From: CAZADA01 sp964636945
GTDB taxonomy: Bacteria; Pseudomonadota; Alphaproteobacteria; Caulobacterales; Maricaulaceae
Assembly (NCBI GenBank): GCA_964636945.1
Contig: CAZWVH010000107.1
Coordinates: 1 to 5,541 of the forward strand
Direction of reading: 5' to 3'
DNA length: 5,541 bases
Position 1 is the stretch's first letter. Each line of letters starts with the position of its first letter. The position numbers were made by a program, and so were the translations under genes. The notes under the pieces were generated by a model. The model worked only from the letters and a program-made list of their open reading frames with translations, had not been told where the DNA came from and did not search any database. Below are positions 1-5,409 of this stretch, one piece after another.

Positions 1-17
1 TCCGGTGGCGCCAAATT

Positions 18-48
18 GGTGGGCAATTCTTCGAAATGCCCACCCTAC
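18..48 (-). repeat. REP-like palindromic unit, inverted member of a pair
   Basis: A hairpin unit with arms ggtgggca (18-25) and tgcccacc (37-44), followed by ctac (45-48). Read on the minus strand it begins gtagggtgggca and ends tgcccacc, the same layout as the unit at 62-94 but with a different loop. The 12-base arms 37-48 and 62-73 are perfect reverse complements, so the two units form an inverted pair around a 13-base spacer, like a BIME. The gtagggtgggca core resembles a dispersed repeat I know from many proteobacterial genomes. Its place between a convergent-end region and the secreted-protein gene fits an extragenic REP element. Confidence 0.7.
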
Positions 49-61
49 AAATTCAGAGCCC

Positions 62-94
62 GTAGGGTGGGCAAAAGCGAACGCGTTGCCCACC
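62..94 (+). repeat. REP-like palindromic unit, direct member of a pair
   Basis: Begins gtagggtgggca. Its 9-base arms ggtgggcaa (66-74) and ttgcccacc (86-94) pair perfectly around an 11-base GC-rich loop. The 28 bases at 66-93 recur without a mismatch at 2418-2445, which shows this is a dispersed repeat and not a local terminator. No T-tract follows, which also argues against an intrinsic terminator. Such elements are usually mobilised by REP-associated tyrosine transposases; none is encoded here. Confidence 0.8.
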
Positions 95-145
95 GATGAT
101 CGCGAAAGAGCGAAAATCTAAATCGCCCCGCAATCTATGAGTCCG

Positions 146-171
146 GCGCCCCTAATCAGGGAACAGGGCGC
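146..171 (-). other. imperfect stem-loop downstream of the secreted-protein gene
   Basis: On the minus strand this lies 9 bases past the stop codon at 180-182. A GCGC/GCGC outer stem encloses a CCCT-GATT-AGGG inner hairpin with an asymmetric bulge. There is no T-run after it, so it is not a classical intrinsic terminator. It could stabilise the 3' end of the transcript or act in factor-dependent termination. Weak call. Confidence 0.25.
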
Positions 172-179
172 GGCACAGT

Positions 180-695
180 TTACTTAAATCGCTCCGCCGT
201 CCCTGAAAATTCTATGGTCAGCTGCGATGGGCTAACGGGATTGGCCGGGTCTTCGTTGATCGGGTATCGCTTGACCGCGCCGGCTGAGCTAAAACTGTCA
301 TAGTCATTGGCGAAATTAAACTCGCGATGGCGGACTGCCCAAACCGGCGTATTGCCTTGGGCCTCTTCCACATCGAGCTGGTCGACAATCACCGTGCGCG
401 AACCGGTGGCTCGCCACTGACCAAAGAGCGTTCGGCCGGAAAATGAGTATACCACCGAGCCGTCGCCATTGAGCTGCCAGACAACTGGTCCTTCACACAC
501 AAAATCGGGCACGAATTGTTGGAATTCCACGCATGAAAACGTTCCAAATCCCAATGCAATCGAGTCCACCGTGGCCGTGCCTGAATAAATGCCCACAAAC
601 TTTTGTGGTGTTGAGCCGCCATTATTAGCTGCGGTTACAGGCATGCAGACGCTGGCAGCGCAGGCGAATGCGACAATATATATGTTGAGTTTCAT
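180..695 (-). CDS. small secreted hypothetical protein
   Basis: Encodes 171 residues. I start at the ATG at 693-695 because a strong GGGGAGGG ribosome binding site lies just upstream; the ATG at 714-716 would place that site inside the coding sequence. The N-terminus has a Lys, then a hydrophobic stretch (IYIVAFACAASVCMPV) and a likely signal peptidase I site near residues 22-23 (PVTA-A), so the product should be exported to the periplasm or outside. The mature part is about 149 residues, rich in beta-prone and aromatic residues, with no further membrane segment. Two cysteines 12 apart in the mature chain (residues 55 and 67) could form a disulfide. I do not recognise the family. GC is about 52% in sampled rows, below the neighbours' roughly 65%, which may mean a recent or fast-evolving gene. 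It is transcribed away from the oxygenase gene. Function unknown. Confidence 0.75.
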   Translation of the reverse strand: MKLNIYIVAFACAASVCMPVTAANNGGSTPQKFVGIYSGTATVDSIALGFGTFSCVEFQQFVPDFVCEGPVVWQLNGDGSVVYSFSGRTLFGQWRATGSRTVIVDQLDVEEAQGNTPVWAVRHREFNFANDYDSFSSAGAVKRYPINEDPANPVSPSQLTIEFSGTAERFK

Positions 696-725
696 GATAC
701 CCTCCCCAGAGTTCATTACCCTCTT

Positions 726-754
726 ACCGTACGCCTCATGGAAGGAAGTAACAA
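726..754 (-). promoter_or_regulatory. weak candidate promoter of the secreted-protein gene
   Basis: On the minus strand, TTGTTA (749-754) and TACGGT (726-731) are 17 bases apart. This would start transcription near 719, about 24 bases before the ATG at 695, leaving room for the GGGGAGGG site. The -35 box is fair, but the -10 box matches only three of six consensus positions. Confidence 0.22.
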
Positions 755-838
755 CTCATCCTTTTGGCGAATAGGCCCAGGCTGGTTTTGTTGGAGGGGA
801 GGAATTCATGTGGTTAGCTGGACCTCACCCCATCCCCA

Positions 839-869
839 TTGCGCAGACATGCCGCGCGCCGCATAAGAT
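839..869 (+). promoter_or_regulatory. candidate promoter giving a leaderless oxygenase mRNA
   Basis: TTGCGC (839-844), a 17-base spacer, then CATAAG within CATAAGAT (862-869). Transcription would start at about 874-876, on or next to the ATG at 876. There is no Shine-Dalgarno sequence before that ATG, and an in-frame TAA at 864-866 rules out an earlier start, so a leaderless message is a coherent reading. The same TTGCGC hexamer serves as the -35 in the panD promoter candidate. Confidence 0.4.
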
Positions 870-875
870 CGCGCC

Positions 876-1535
876 ATGCACGATCATTTTTCCACCCAAG
901 TGGGCCAGCTGTTTCCCACCGTCGTCCTCACCGGGACCATGCCCGATTGCGGGCCGATCAATCAGGCGCTGAAAGACGCGATCCTCAAGCGCCGCGCCGA
1001 ACATCCCGGCATTGAGCGCTCCAACACGCTGGGCTGGCACTCCACCACCGACATGCTGGAATGGGGCGGCCAAGCCGCGCATGATTTGGGTCGGCGCGCC
1101 TGTCTGTTCTGCGATCCGCACACGGTGGAACTGTCGAGCCCCAATGAGCGCCGGCTGGGCTGGTCGGCCGAGATGTGGGCGAATGTTTCGCCATCAGGCG
1201 CGTCGAACCAGATGCACGCTCATCCCGGCGCGTTGTGGTCGGTGGTCTATTATGTGGACACCGGCTATGAGCCCGGGCGCGAGGACCAAGGCGGGGAACT
1301 GGTGCTGCATGATCCGCGCTTTCCCATGAACCGCATGTATTCAGCCGATGTGGTGGTGAAACTGCCCGACGGCTCGGGCGAGCGCACCGCGCAGGGGATC
1401 CGCCCGCGCGAGGGCATGCTGGTGGCGTTTCCCTCATGGCTCAAACACAGCGTGCAGCCGTATTTCGGCGAACGCGAACGCATCTCCATCGCCATCAATC
1501 TCATGGTGGCGGCCGGTCCAGGCGGGGCGCGATAA
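876..1535 (+). CDS. 2OG-Fe(II) oxygenase-like protein (TIGR02466 family)
   Basis: Encodes 219 residues and resembles the TIGR02466 / 2OG-Fe(II) oxygenase group with a double-stranded beta-helix fold. These enzymes are expected to use Fe(II), O2 and 2-oxoglutarate to hydroxylate a substrate; the substrate is not known. The N-terminus has the family's LFPT motif (12-15). Residues 111-127 (NQMHAHPGALWSVVYYV) carry the first iron-ligand region, H114-x-H116. Residues 139-148 (GGELVLHDPR) form a typical strand and turn. FPSWLKHSV (185-193) provides the distal histidine H191, and R202 in RERISIAINL is placed to bind the 2-oxoglutarate carboxylate. The usual HxD/E first motif reads H-x-H here, as I recall for this subgroup, so catalysis is inferred. 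The start lacks a ribosome binding site but the N-terminal family motif supports it. The stop overlaps the next gene's start (TAATG), indicating one operon. Confidence 0.88.
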   Translation: MHDHFSTQVGQLFPTVVLTGTMPDCGPINQALKDAILKRRAEHPGIERSNTLGWHSTTDMLEWGGQAAHDLGRRACLFCDPHTVELSSPNERRLGWSAEMWANVSPSGASNQMHAHPGALWSVVYYVDTGYEPGREDQGGELVLHDPRFPMNRMYSADVVVKLPDGSGERTAQGIRPREGMLVAFPSWLKHSVQPYFGERERISIAINLMVAAGPGGAR

Positions 1536-1945
1536 TGGCCCAAACCACACTGATCATTCCCACCGAGGGCCGCGGTTTGTTCGATTTCACCCGCGAGGTC
1601 GCCGACTTTGTGCGCAAATCCGGTGTGGCTGAGGGCTTGGCGACACTGTTTGTGCGCCACACCTCGTGCTCACTGCTGGTCCAGGAAAACGCCGATCCGG
1701 ACGTGCGCGCCGACCTGCAGGAGTTTTTTGCGCGCATCGCGCCTGAACACATGGACTGGATCCGCCACCGCGCCGAGGGACCCGATGACATGCCAGCCCA
1801 CATCCGCGCCGCTTTGACCCAAACCTCGCTGTCCATCCCGGTGAGCGCGGGACATATGGTGCTGGGGACCTGGCAAGGGATCTACCTGTTCGAGCACCGT
1901 CGCGCCGCCAATGCCCGTCAAGTGGTGGTGCATGTGAGCGGGTAG
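1535..1945 (+). CDS. yjbQ: YjbQ/UPF0047 family protein
   Basis: Encodes 136 residues, close to the roughly 138 of E. coli YjbQ, so it is full length. The family signatures are plain: VRHTSCSLLVQENADPDVRADL (about 40-61, with H42, E51, N52 and D54), DDMPAHIRAAL (84-94, with H89), then LGTWQGIYLFEHR (110-122). The family forms small trimers with a conserved histidine-rich site. E. coli YjbQ has reported weak thiamine-phosphate-synthase activity, but its true role is unsettled. No signal peptide, so cytosolic. The ATG shares its A with the upstream stop (TAATG), and the only ribosome-binding-like sequence is a poor GGCGGGG, so translation is probably coupled to the oxygenase. Downstream it faces the minus-strand DUF2019-like gene across 37 bases. 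Confidence 0.93.
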   Translation: MAQTTLIIPTEGRGLFDFTREVADFVRKSGVAEGLATLFVRHTSCSLLVQENADPDVRADLQEFFARIAPEHMDWIRHRAEGPDDMPAHIRAALTQTSLSIPVSAGHMVLGTWQGIYLFEHRRAANARQVVVHVSG

Positions 1946-1982
1946 GTTGGTGGTGACTGTAGCGCTTCAAAAAACGCTTCGG

Positions 1983-2342
1983 TCAAAGAGATTTAAATGG
2001 ACCACGCAAGTAAGAACTATCTTCTCCTATAGCAATCAAATATGTATTAGCATACAACTGTGCTTCTTTATTTTCACTTTTTGCGAGTTCTTTCATCTTT
2101 GGAAGTGTAACATCATTTTTTGGTTTAATTTTCGCTAAAGTCGCTGACGAATAAAATTGAACAACTCCATCTTCATGATTGAGCAATCCGCTCAATCCTT
2201 CGAGCCCGAATTCATCCAAGATTTTTCCAACGATTTTATTCATTGCTTTCCCAGCTCTATTCTTCGCTCGATTGTCTCCCATTACACTGCGGCCCTCGTA
2301 GACCAAATCAACGAATTCCTTCTCGAAAAGTGTCAGCTCCAT
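1983..2342 (-). CDS. DUF2019-like all-helical protein, possible orphan immunity protein
   Basis: Encodes 119 residues. The start is well supported: GGAG at 2351-2354 lies 8 bases upstream of the ATG, and the upstream frame's TAA directly abuts it. The chain looks all-helical: an opening helix (EKEFVDLVYEGRSVMGD), a basic linker (NRAKNRAGKAM), a helix ending near GLLNHED, then two HEAT-like helices (VVQFYSSATLAKI and EAQLYANTYLIAI). This layout matches DUF2019-type proteins as I remember them: a short HEAT-like domain with an HxD turn followed by VxxxxAxxLxxI. No signal peptide, membrane segment or catalytic motif. DUF2019-like and similar HEAT-like small proteins can sit next to toxins as immunity proteins, but I cannot confirm that for this one. 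GC is strikingly low against its neighbours. The family call is from pattern memory. Confidence 0.7.
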   Translation of the reverse strand: MELTLFEKEFVDLVYEGRSVMGDNRAKNRAGKAMNKIVGKILDEFGLEGLSGLLNHEDGVVQFYSSATLAKIKPKNDVTLPKMKELAKSENKEAQLYANTYLIAIGEDSSYLRGPFKSL

Positions 2343-2417
2343 TTAATAGGCTCCAAATTGTCTCATCACGTTCAACCCGAAATTCATTTGCTCTTCATAA
2401 GACAATTTAGCCAATAT
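2343..2417 (-). pseudogene. C-terminal stub of an upstream gene cut at a REP unit
   Basis: Reading the minus strand in the frame whose TAA (2343-2345) directly abuts the DUF2019-like ATG gives about 24 residues ending YEEQMNFGLNVMRQFGAY. The frame stays open into the REP-like unit and meets a TGA about 15 codons past the unit; no plausible start with a ribosome binding site lies inside it. The stub has the same AT-rich composition as the gene behind it and ends as a well-formed amphipathic helix. The stop-to-start spacing is that of a translationally coupled pair. I infer it is the tail of a lost larger protein, plausibly the partner (perhaps toxin) of the DUF2019-like protein. The family is unknown. 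Confidence 0.4.
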
Positions 2418-2445
2418 GGTGGGCAAAAGCGAACGCGTTGCCCAC
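2418..2445 (+). repeat. REP-like palindromic unit at the edge of the AT-rich island
   Basis: These 28 bases are identical to 66-93, including the loop; the stem arms are gtgggcaa and ttgcccac. The gtag prefix seen at 62-65 is absent here, and neither flank matches the first locus. It begins exactly where the AT-rich coding stub ends, and lies upstream of the GyrI-like gene. There is no T-run, so it is unlikely to be an intrinsic terminator. Confidence 0.78.
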
Positions 2446-2500
2446 TGATTAACAACGCAAAGCTTTCAAACGTCCAATGTCCGCGCGGTCGCGAATGGGC

Positions 2501-2506
2501 TAGGCT
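2501..2506 (+). promoter_or_regulatory. possible -10 element for the GyrI-like gene
   Basis: TAGGCT within gggctaggctcgcg is a plausible alphaproteobacterial -10 box. It would start transcription near 2513, giving a leader of about 20 bases that still includes the ribosome binding site at 2517-2525. No convincing -35 box is found at 15-18 bases upstream (TGTCCG at 2478-2483 is poor). Confidence 0.25.
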
Positions 2507-2532
2507 CGCGCGAGACCAGGAAAGGACGCCGC

Positions 2533-3003
2533 ATGTCGCTTGATGCACGCATTCAAGAGGTTGGGCCTTGGCGGTTCGCCGTGGCCCGCCACACCGGACC
2601 GTATACCGGCATTGCAACGGCCATCACCAAAGCCGTGACCTGGGCGGGTCAGAACGGACTGATTGGCCCAGACACCGTGGTGGTGGGGGTCTATTACGAC
2701 AATCCCGAAGACACGCCCATCGATCAGTTGCGCAGCGCCGGCGGTCTCACCGTGCCCGTGCAAGCCAAAATTGAGGGCGACGAGGTCGAGGAACTTGGGT
2801 TTCCGGCGCATCGCGCGCTGGTGGTCACCCACAAAGGCTCATACGAGACCCTGCCTCAGACCTACAATCAGGTCATGGCCTGGATGACCGAGCATGGGGC
2901 GGAATGGGCCCATGACGGTCCCAGTGTCGAGCACTATGTGGACGATCCCACCACCACGCCGGAAGCTGAGCTGCGCACCATCATCCATATTCCTGTCAAA
3001 TAA
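2533..3003 (+). CDS. stand-alone GyrI-like small-molecule-binding protein
   Basis: Encodes 156 residues, almost the length of E. coli SbmC/GyrI (157), with no helix-turn-helix fused to it. The domain is a tandem pair of beta-alpha-beta repeats, seen as two matching motifs: VARHTGPYTGI (17-27) and VVTHKGSYETL (97-107), each followed by a Trp-containing helix (AVTWAGQNG and VMAWMTEHG). VGVYYDNPEDTP (51-62) is the family's strand and DxP turn. SVEHYVDDP (131-139) carries the conserved glutamate E133 of the ligand pocket. GyrI-like domains bind hydrophobic or cationic small molecules; some protect gyrase or hydrolyse toxic cyclopropane natural products using that glutamate. The ligand here is unknown. 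The AGGAAAGGA site at 2517-2525 supports the ATG. It is followed 13 bases later by a GNAT gene, so the two are probably co-transcribed. Confidence 0.88.
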   Translation: MSLDARIQEVGPWRFAVARHTGPYTGIATAITKAVTWAGQNGLIGPDTVVVGVYYDNPEDTPIDQLRSAGGLTVPVQAKIEGDEVEELGFPAHRALVVTHKGSYETLPQTYNQVMAWMTEHGAEWAHDGPSVEHYVDDPTTTPEAELRTIIHIPVK

Positions 3004-3016
3004 GGTGAGTGAACAG

Positions 3017-3598
3017 GTGGACATTGTGCGCCTGACCGGCGGCGAGGCGCGCGCGCATTTGGCCGATTTGGCGCGGCTGCGCATCGGCGTGTTTGCGCAA
3101 TGGCCCTATTTCTATGATGGCGATGACGCCTCTGAGCGCGAGTATTTAGAGGCGTTCGCCTCGGCCGATCACGCCGTAATCATCGCCGCATTCGACAGAG
3201 ACACAATGGTGGGCGCGGCCACCGCCTCGCCATTGGCCGCCCAAGAGCCGGGCGTGCGGGCGCCCTTTGAGCACGACGGCGAGGACCTTGGCGAGATTTG
3301 CTATTTCGGCGAGTCGGTGCTGTTGCCGGAGTATCGCGGCCGGGGCCTAGGCCATGCCTTTTTCGATGGCCGCGAGGCCCATGCGCGTGACATTGGCGCC
3401 AATACAGCCGCCTTCTGCGCGGTGGAGCGAGAGCGTGACGATCCGCGCCGCCCCGCCAATGCTCGCGATCTTGGCCCGTTTTGGCGCAAGCGCGGTTACG
3501 CGCCGGTTACCGGCCGATATTGTCACATGGCGTGGAAAGAATTGGGCGCGGCGGACGAAACGCCACAGCGCTTGCAAGTGTGGCGCAAGCCATTGTGA
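3017..3598 (+). CDS. GNAT family N-acetyltransferase
   Basis: Encodes 193 residues from GTG 3017. I chose this start because AAGGTGAG at 3002-3009, overlapping the previous stop, sits 7 bases upstream, and the product then begins with the first strand of the fold (VDIVRLTGG). GTG 3005 in the same frame adds four residues but has no ribosome binding site. The GNAT signature is the acetyl-CoA pyrophosphate loop YRGRGLGHAFF (106-116, with R107, G110 and G112) after the strand CYFGESVLL (95-103). A C-terminal WRKRGYAPV (156-164) is the usual terminal strand motif. These enzymes move an acetyl group from acetyl-CoA to an amine. The substrate is unclear; the insert between about 72 and 92 and the acidic segment near 34-45 may shape the acceptor site. 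No signal peptide. It probably shares a transcript with the GyrI-like gene. Confidence 0.87.
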   Translation: MDIVRLTGGEARAHLADLARLRIGVFAQWPYFYDGDDASEREYLEAFASADHAVIIAAFDRDTMVGAATASPLAAQEPGVRAPFEHDGEDLGEICYFGESVLLPEYRGRGLGHAFFDGREAHARDIGANTAAFCAVERERDDPRRPANARDLGPFWRKRGYAPVTGRYCHMAWKELGAADETPQRLQVWRKPL

Positions 3599-3664
3599 CA
3601 GGGCGGGCATTGCTGGAGCGGGAATTTTGGGCTTAGCTCTTGCGGACAATTGGGAGATAACCGC

Positions 3665-5296
3665 ATGAAATACCGTCATTTCATTGCACTGGGCGTGGTT
3701 GGCGCGCTCACAGCCTGCGCCAACAGCCAATCGTCCAACGTGGATCCCGCGGTGGTCGCGGCGAACATGCAAGAGCATATGGCCTATCTGGCGTCGGACG
3801 AATTGGAAGGGCGCGAGCCTGGCACGCCTGGCTATGACGCGGCGGCAAACTATGTCGCGGAACAATTTGCCGAAATCGGCCTTGCGCCCGGCGCGGACGA
3901 TGGCGGCTATTTTCAACCCGTGACACTGCGCAACTTCCAAGCAGCCGAAGACGGACGCTCGCTGGAGATCGCCTCAGCGCCGGCGCTTGTGGCTGGGCAA
4001 GACTATGTGGTGGGCGCCAGCGCTCAGCGCACGCAATCTTCGGTGCAGGCTCCAGTGGTGTTTGTGGGCTATGGCATTGTCGCCGAAGAGGCCGGGATCA
4101 ACGACTATGAAGGCATGGATGTGGAGGGGAAAATCATCGCTGCCCTCTACGGCGCGCCGGATGATTTGGACAGCGAGCTTCAAGCCCATTTGGGCTCGAC
4201 ATCGGTGAAGGCGCAAGAGGCTGAAAAGCGTGGCGCCATTGGCGCGGTGTGGCTCTATACCCCCGCTTTCAGCCAACGCTTTGGCTTTGAACGCATGGCC
4301 GCCTATGCCAATCGAGCAAGCATGACGTGGGTGAGCCCCGACGGCCAGGCCAACAGCGCCGCTCCGGACATCCGTGTGAGCGCCGTGATGAGCATTGAGG
4401 GCGCACGCAAACTCTTTTCCAAGGCGGACGTTAGCTATGATGAGGTCCTGGAGGCGGCCGTCGATCCAGACGGAGAGATACCGCGCTTTGATATGCCCGT
4501 CCTGCTGTCCATGTCCCAAGCATCGGAGCATGAGGACATTGAAAGCGTCAATGTGGTGGGCGTTTTACCCGGTTCTGATCCCGATTTGCGCGATGAGACC
4601 GTCGTGTTGACGGCGCATTTGGACCATATCGGCGTCAGCCAGTCGGGAATTGACGGCGACTATATTAACAATGGCGCCATGGATAACGCGGCCGGCACAT
4701 CGGCGATGATCGAGGCGGCGCGCATGGCGATGGCTGGACCGCGCCTGCCGCGCTCCACCATGTTTTTGGCCCTGACCGCTGAGGAACGCGGCCTGTTGGG
4801 TTCAGAGTATTTCGTCGCTCATCCCACCGAGTCGGCCAACACTATTGTGGCCAACGTCAATCTGGACATGCCGGTTTTGCTCTATGATTTCACCGATGTG
4901 ACGGCATTCGGCGCCGAGCGATCCACTTTGGGACCGCTGGTGGAGCAAGCGGCCGGTTCTGTGGATGTGGCTCTCAGTCCCGACCCCATGCCTGAGCAGA
5001 ACCTGTTTACCCGTTCTGACCACTATAGCTTTGTCAAAGGCGGAATTCCGTCCGTGTTCTTAGTGACCGGCTTTGACAATGGCGGGGAGGAAATTTTCCG
5101 TGATTTCCTGGGCACATACTACCATCGACCCAATGATGACATGGATCTGGACATCAACTTTGACGCTGGTGCGAAATTCGCTCGCGTGAATTATGAGATC
5201 CTCCGATCGGTATCGAATGCGCCAGAACGGCCCAAATGGCGCGCTGGCGACTATTTCGGCAATCTGTATGGCGGCCCGATGGAGGAGGCTGAATAA
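3665..5296 (+). CDS. M28 family zinc aminopeptidase, outer-membrane lipoprotein
   Basis: Encodes 543 residues. GGGAG at 3652-3656, 8 bases upstream, fixes the ATG at 3665. The N-terminus is a lipoprotein signal ending in the lipobox LTAC with C18 as the lipidated residue. Position +2 is Ala, so sorting to the outer membrane is expected. A PA-like insert covers about 120-270 (VVFVGYGIVAEEAGINDYEGMDVEGKI). The M28 zinc site is complete: H318 and D320 (AHLDHIG), bridging D340 (NGAMDNAAG), catalytic E373 and ligand E374 (TAEERGLLGSEYF), D401 (NVNLDMP) and H453 (RSDHYSF). It should cleave N-terminal residues from peptides in the periplasm or at the cell surface, for peptide uptake. Exact specificity is not readable. 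It follows the GNAT gene by 66 bases with no clear promoter or terminator between, so co-transcription is possible. Fold and catalytic residues are seen; the role is from the family. Confidence 0.95.
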   Translation: MKYRHFIALGVVGALTACANSQSSNVDPAVVAANMQEHMAYLASDELEGREPGTPGYDAAANYVAEQFAEIGLAPGADDGGYFQPVTLRNFQAAEDGRSLEIASAPALVAGQDYVVGASAQRTQSSVQAPVVFVGYGIVAEEAGINDYEGMDVEGKIIAALYGAPDDLDSELQAHLGSTSVKAQEAEKRGAIGAVWLYTPAFSQRFGFERMAAYANRASMTWVSPDGQANSAAPDIRVSAVMSIEGARKLFSKADVSYDEVLEAAVDPDGEIPRFDMPVLLSMSQASEHEDIESVNVVGVLPGSDPDLRDETVVLTAHLDHIGVSQSGIDGDYINNGAMDNAAGTSAMIEAARMAMAGPRLPRSTMFLALTAEERGLLGSEYFVAHPTESANTIVANVNLDMPVLLYDFTDVTAFGAERSTLGPLVEQAAGSVDVALSPDPMPEQNLFTRSDHYSFVKGGIPSVFLVTGFDNGGEEIFRDFLGTYYHRPNDDMDLDINFDAGAKFARVNYEILRSVSNAPERPKWRAGDYFGNLYGGPMEEAE

Positions 5297-5350
5297 GTCT
5301 GTTGTCGTCAGAGTGACCACGGTCCCTCCGTTACACAGCGCGGTGCGAGG

Positions 5351-5380
5351 TTGCGCGCCGTGCAATTCCAACCATATATT
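5351..5380 (+). promoter_or_regulatory. candidate panD promoter
   Basis: TTGCGC (5351-5356), an 18-base spacer and TATATT (5375-5380), the best sigma-70-like pair in the window. Transcription would start near 5387, giving a leader of about 23 bases that holds the GAGGA ribosome binding site at 5397-5401. The TTGCGC hexamer is the same as in the oxygenase promoter candidate. Confidence 0.5.
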
Positions 5381-5409
5381 GTGCGTTGCAACGAGTGAGG
5401 ACGTGCGCC

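Larger units (their letters stand above)
1981..2417. other. AT-rich island of probable foreign origin
   Basis: By hand count, 161 of 420 bases at 1981-2400 are G or C (38%), against 65-67% in the adjacent YjbQ rows (1681-1800). The low-GC stretch starts right after the YjbQ stop region and ends at the REP-like unit at 2418. It holds the DUF2019-like gene and the upstream stub on the minus strand. No transposase, integrase, tRNA or long terminal repeat is visible at either edge, so the route of arrival is unknown. Confidence 0.7.

Noticed and set aside
696..716. Upstream ATG for the secreted protein
   Set aside because: It would place the strong GGGGAGGG ribosome binding site inside the coding sequence and add residues before the signal peptide.
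985..1437. 150-codon minus-strand open frame opposite the oxygenase gene
   Set aside because: High-GC shadow frame rich in Arg, Pro and Ser; the plus strand here carries clear conserved motifs.
1963..1980. cgcttc-aaaaaa-cgcttc as a terminator between convergent genes
   Set aside because: The two halves are a direct repeat, not an inverted one, so no hairpin forms.
1947..2138. 63-codon plus-strand frame in the AT-rich island
   Set aside because: Opposite the DUF2019-like gene; Phe-rich product typical of an antisense frame, with no ribosome binding site.
2157..2543. 128-codon plus-strand frame
   Set aside because: Runs antisense to the DUF2019-like gene, through the REP unit and into the GyrI-like start; no coherent protein.
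2384..2617. Minus-strand frame crossing the REP unit
   Set aside because: Made of the antisense of the GyrI-like gene joined to the repeat; it is not the frame of the stub.
3005..3016. GTG 3005 as the start of the GNAT gene
   Set aside because: No ribosome binding site; AAGGTGAG at 3002-3009 is well placed for GTG 3017. The difference is only four residues, so this stays uncertain.
3650..3664. TTG start for the M28 peptidase
   Set aside because: It overlaps the GGGAG ribosome binding site; ATG 3665 gives a normal lipoprotein signal.
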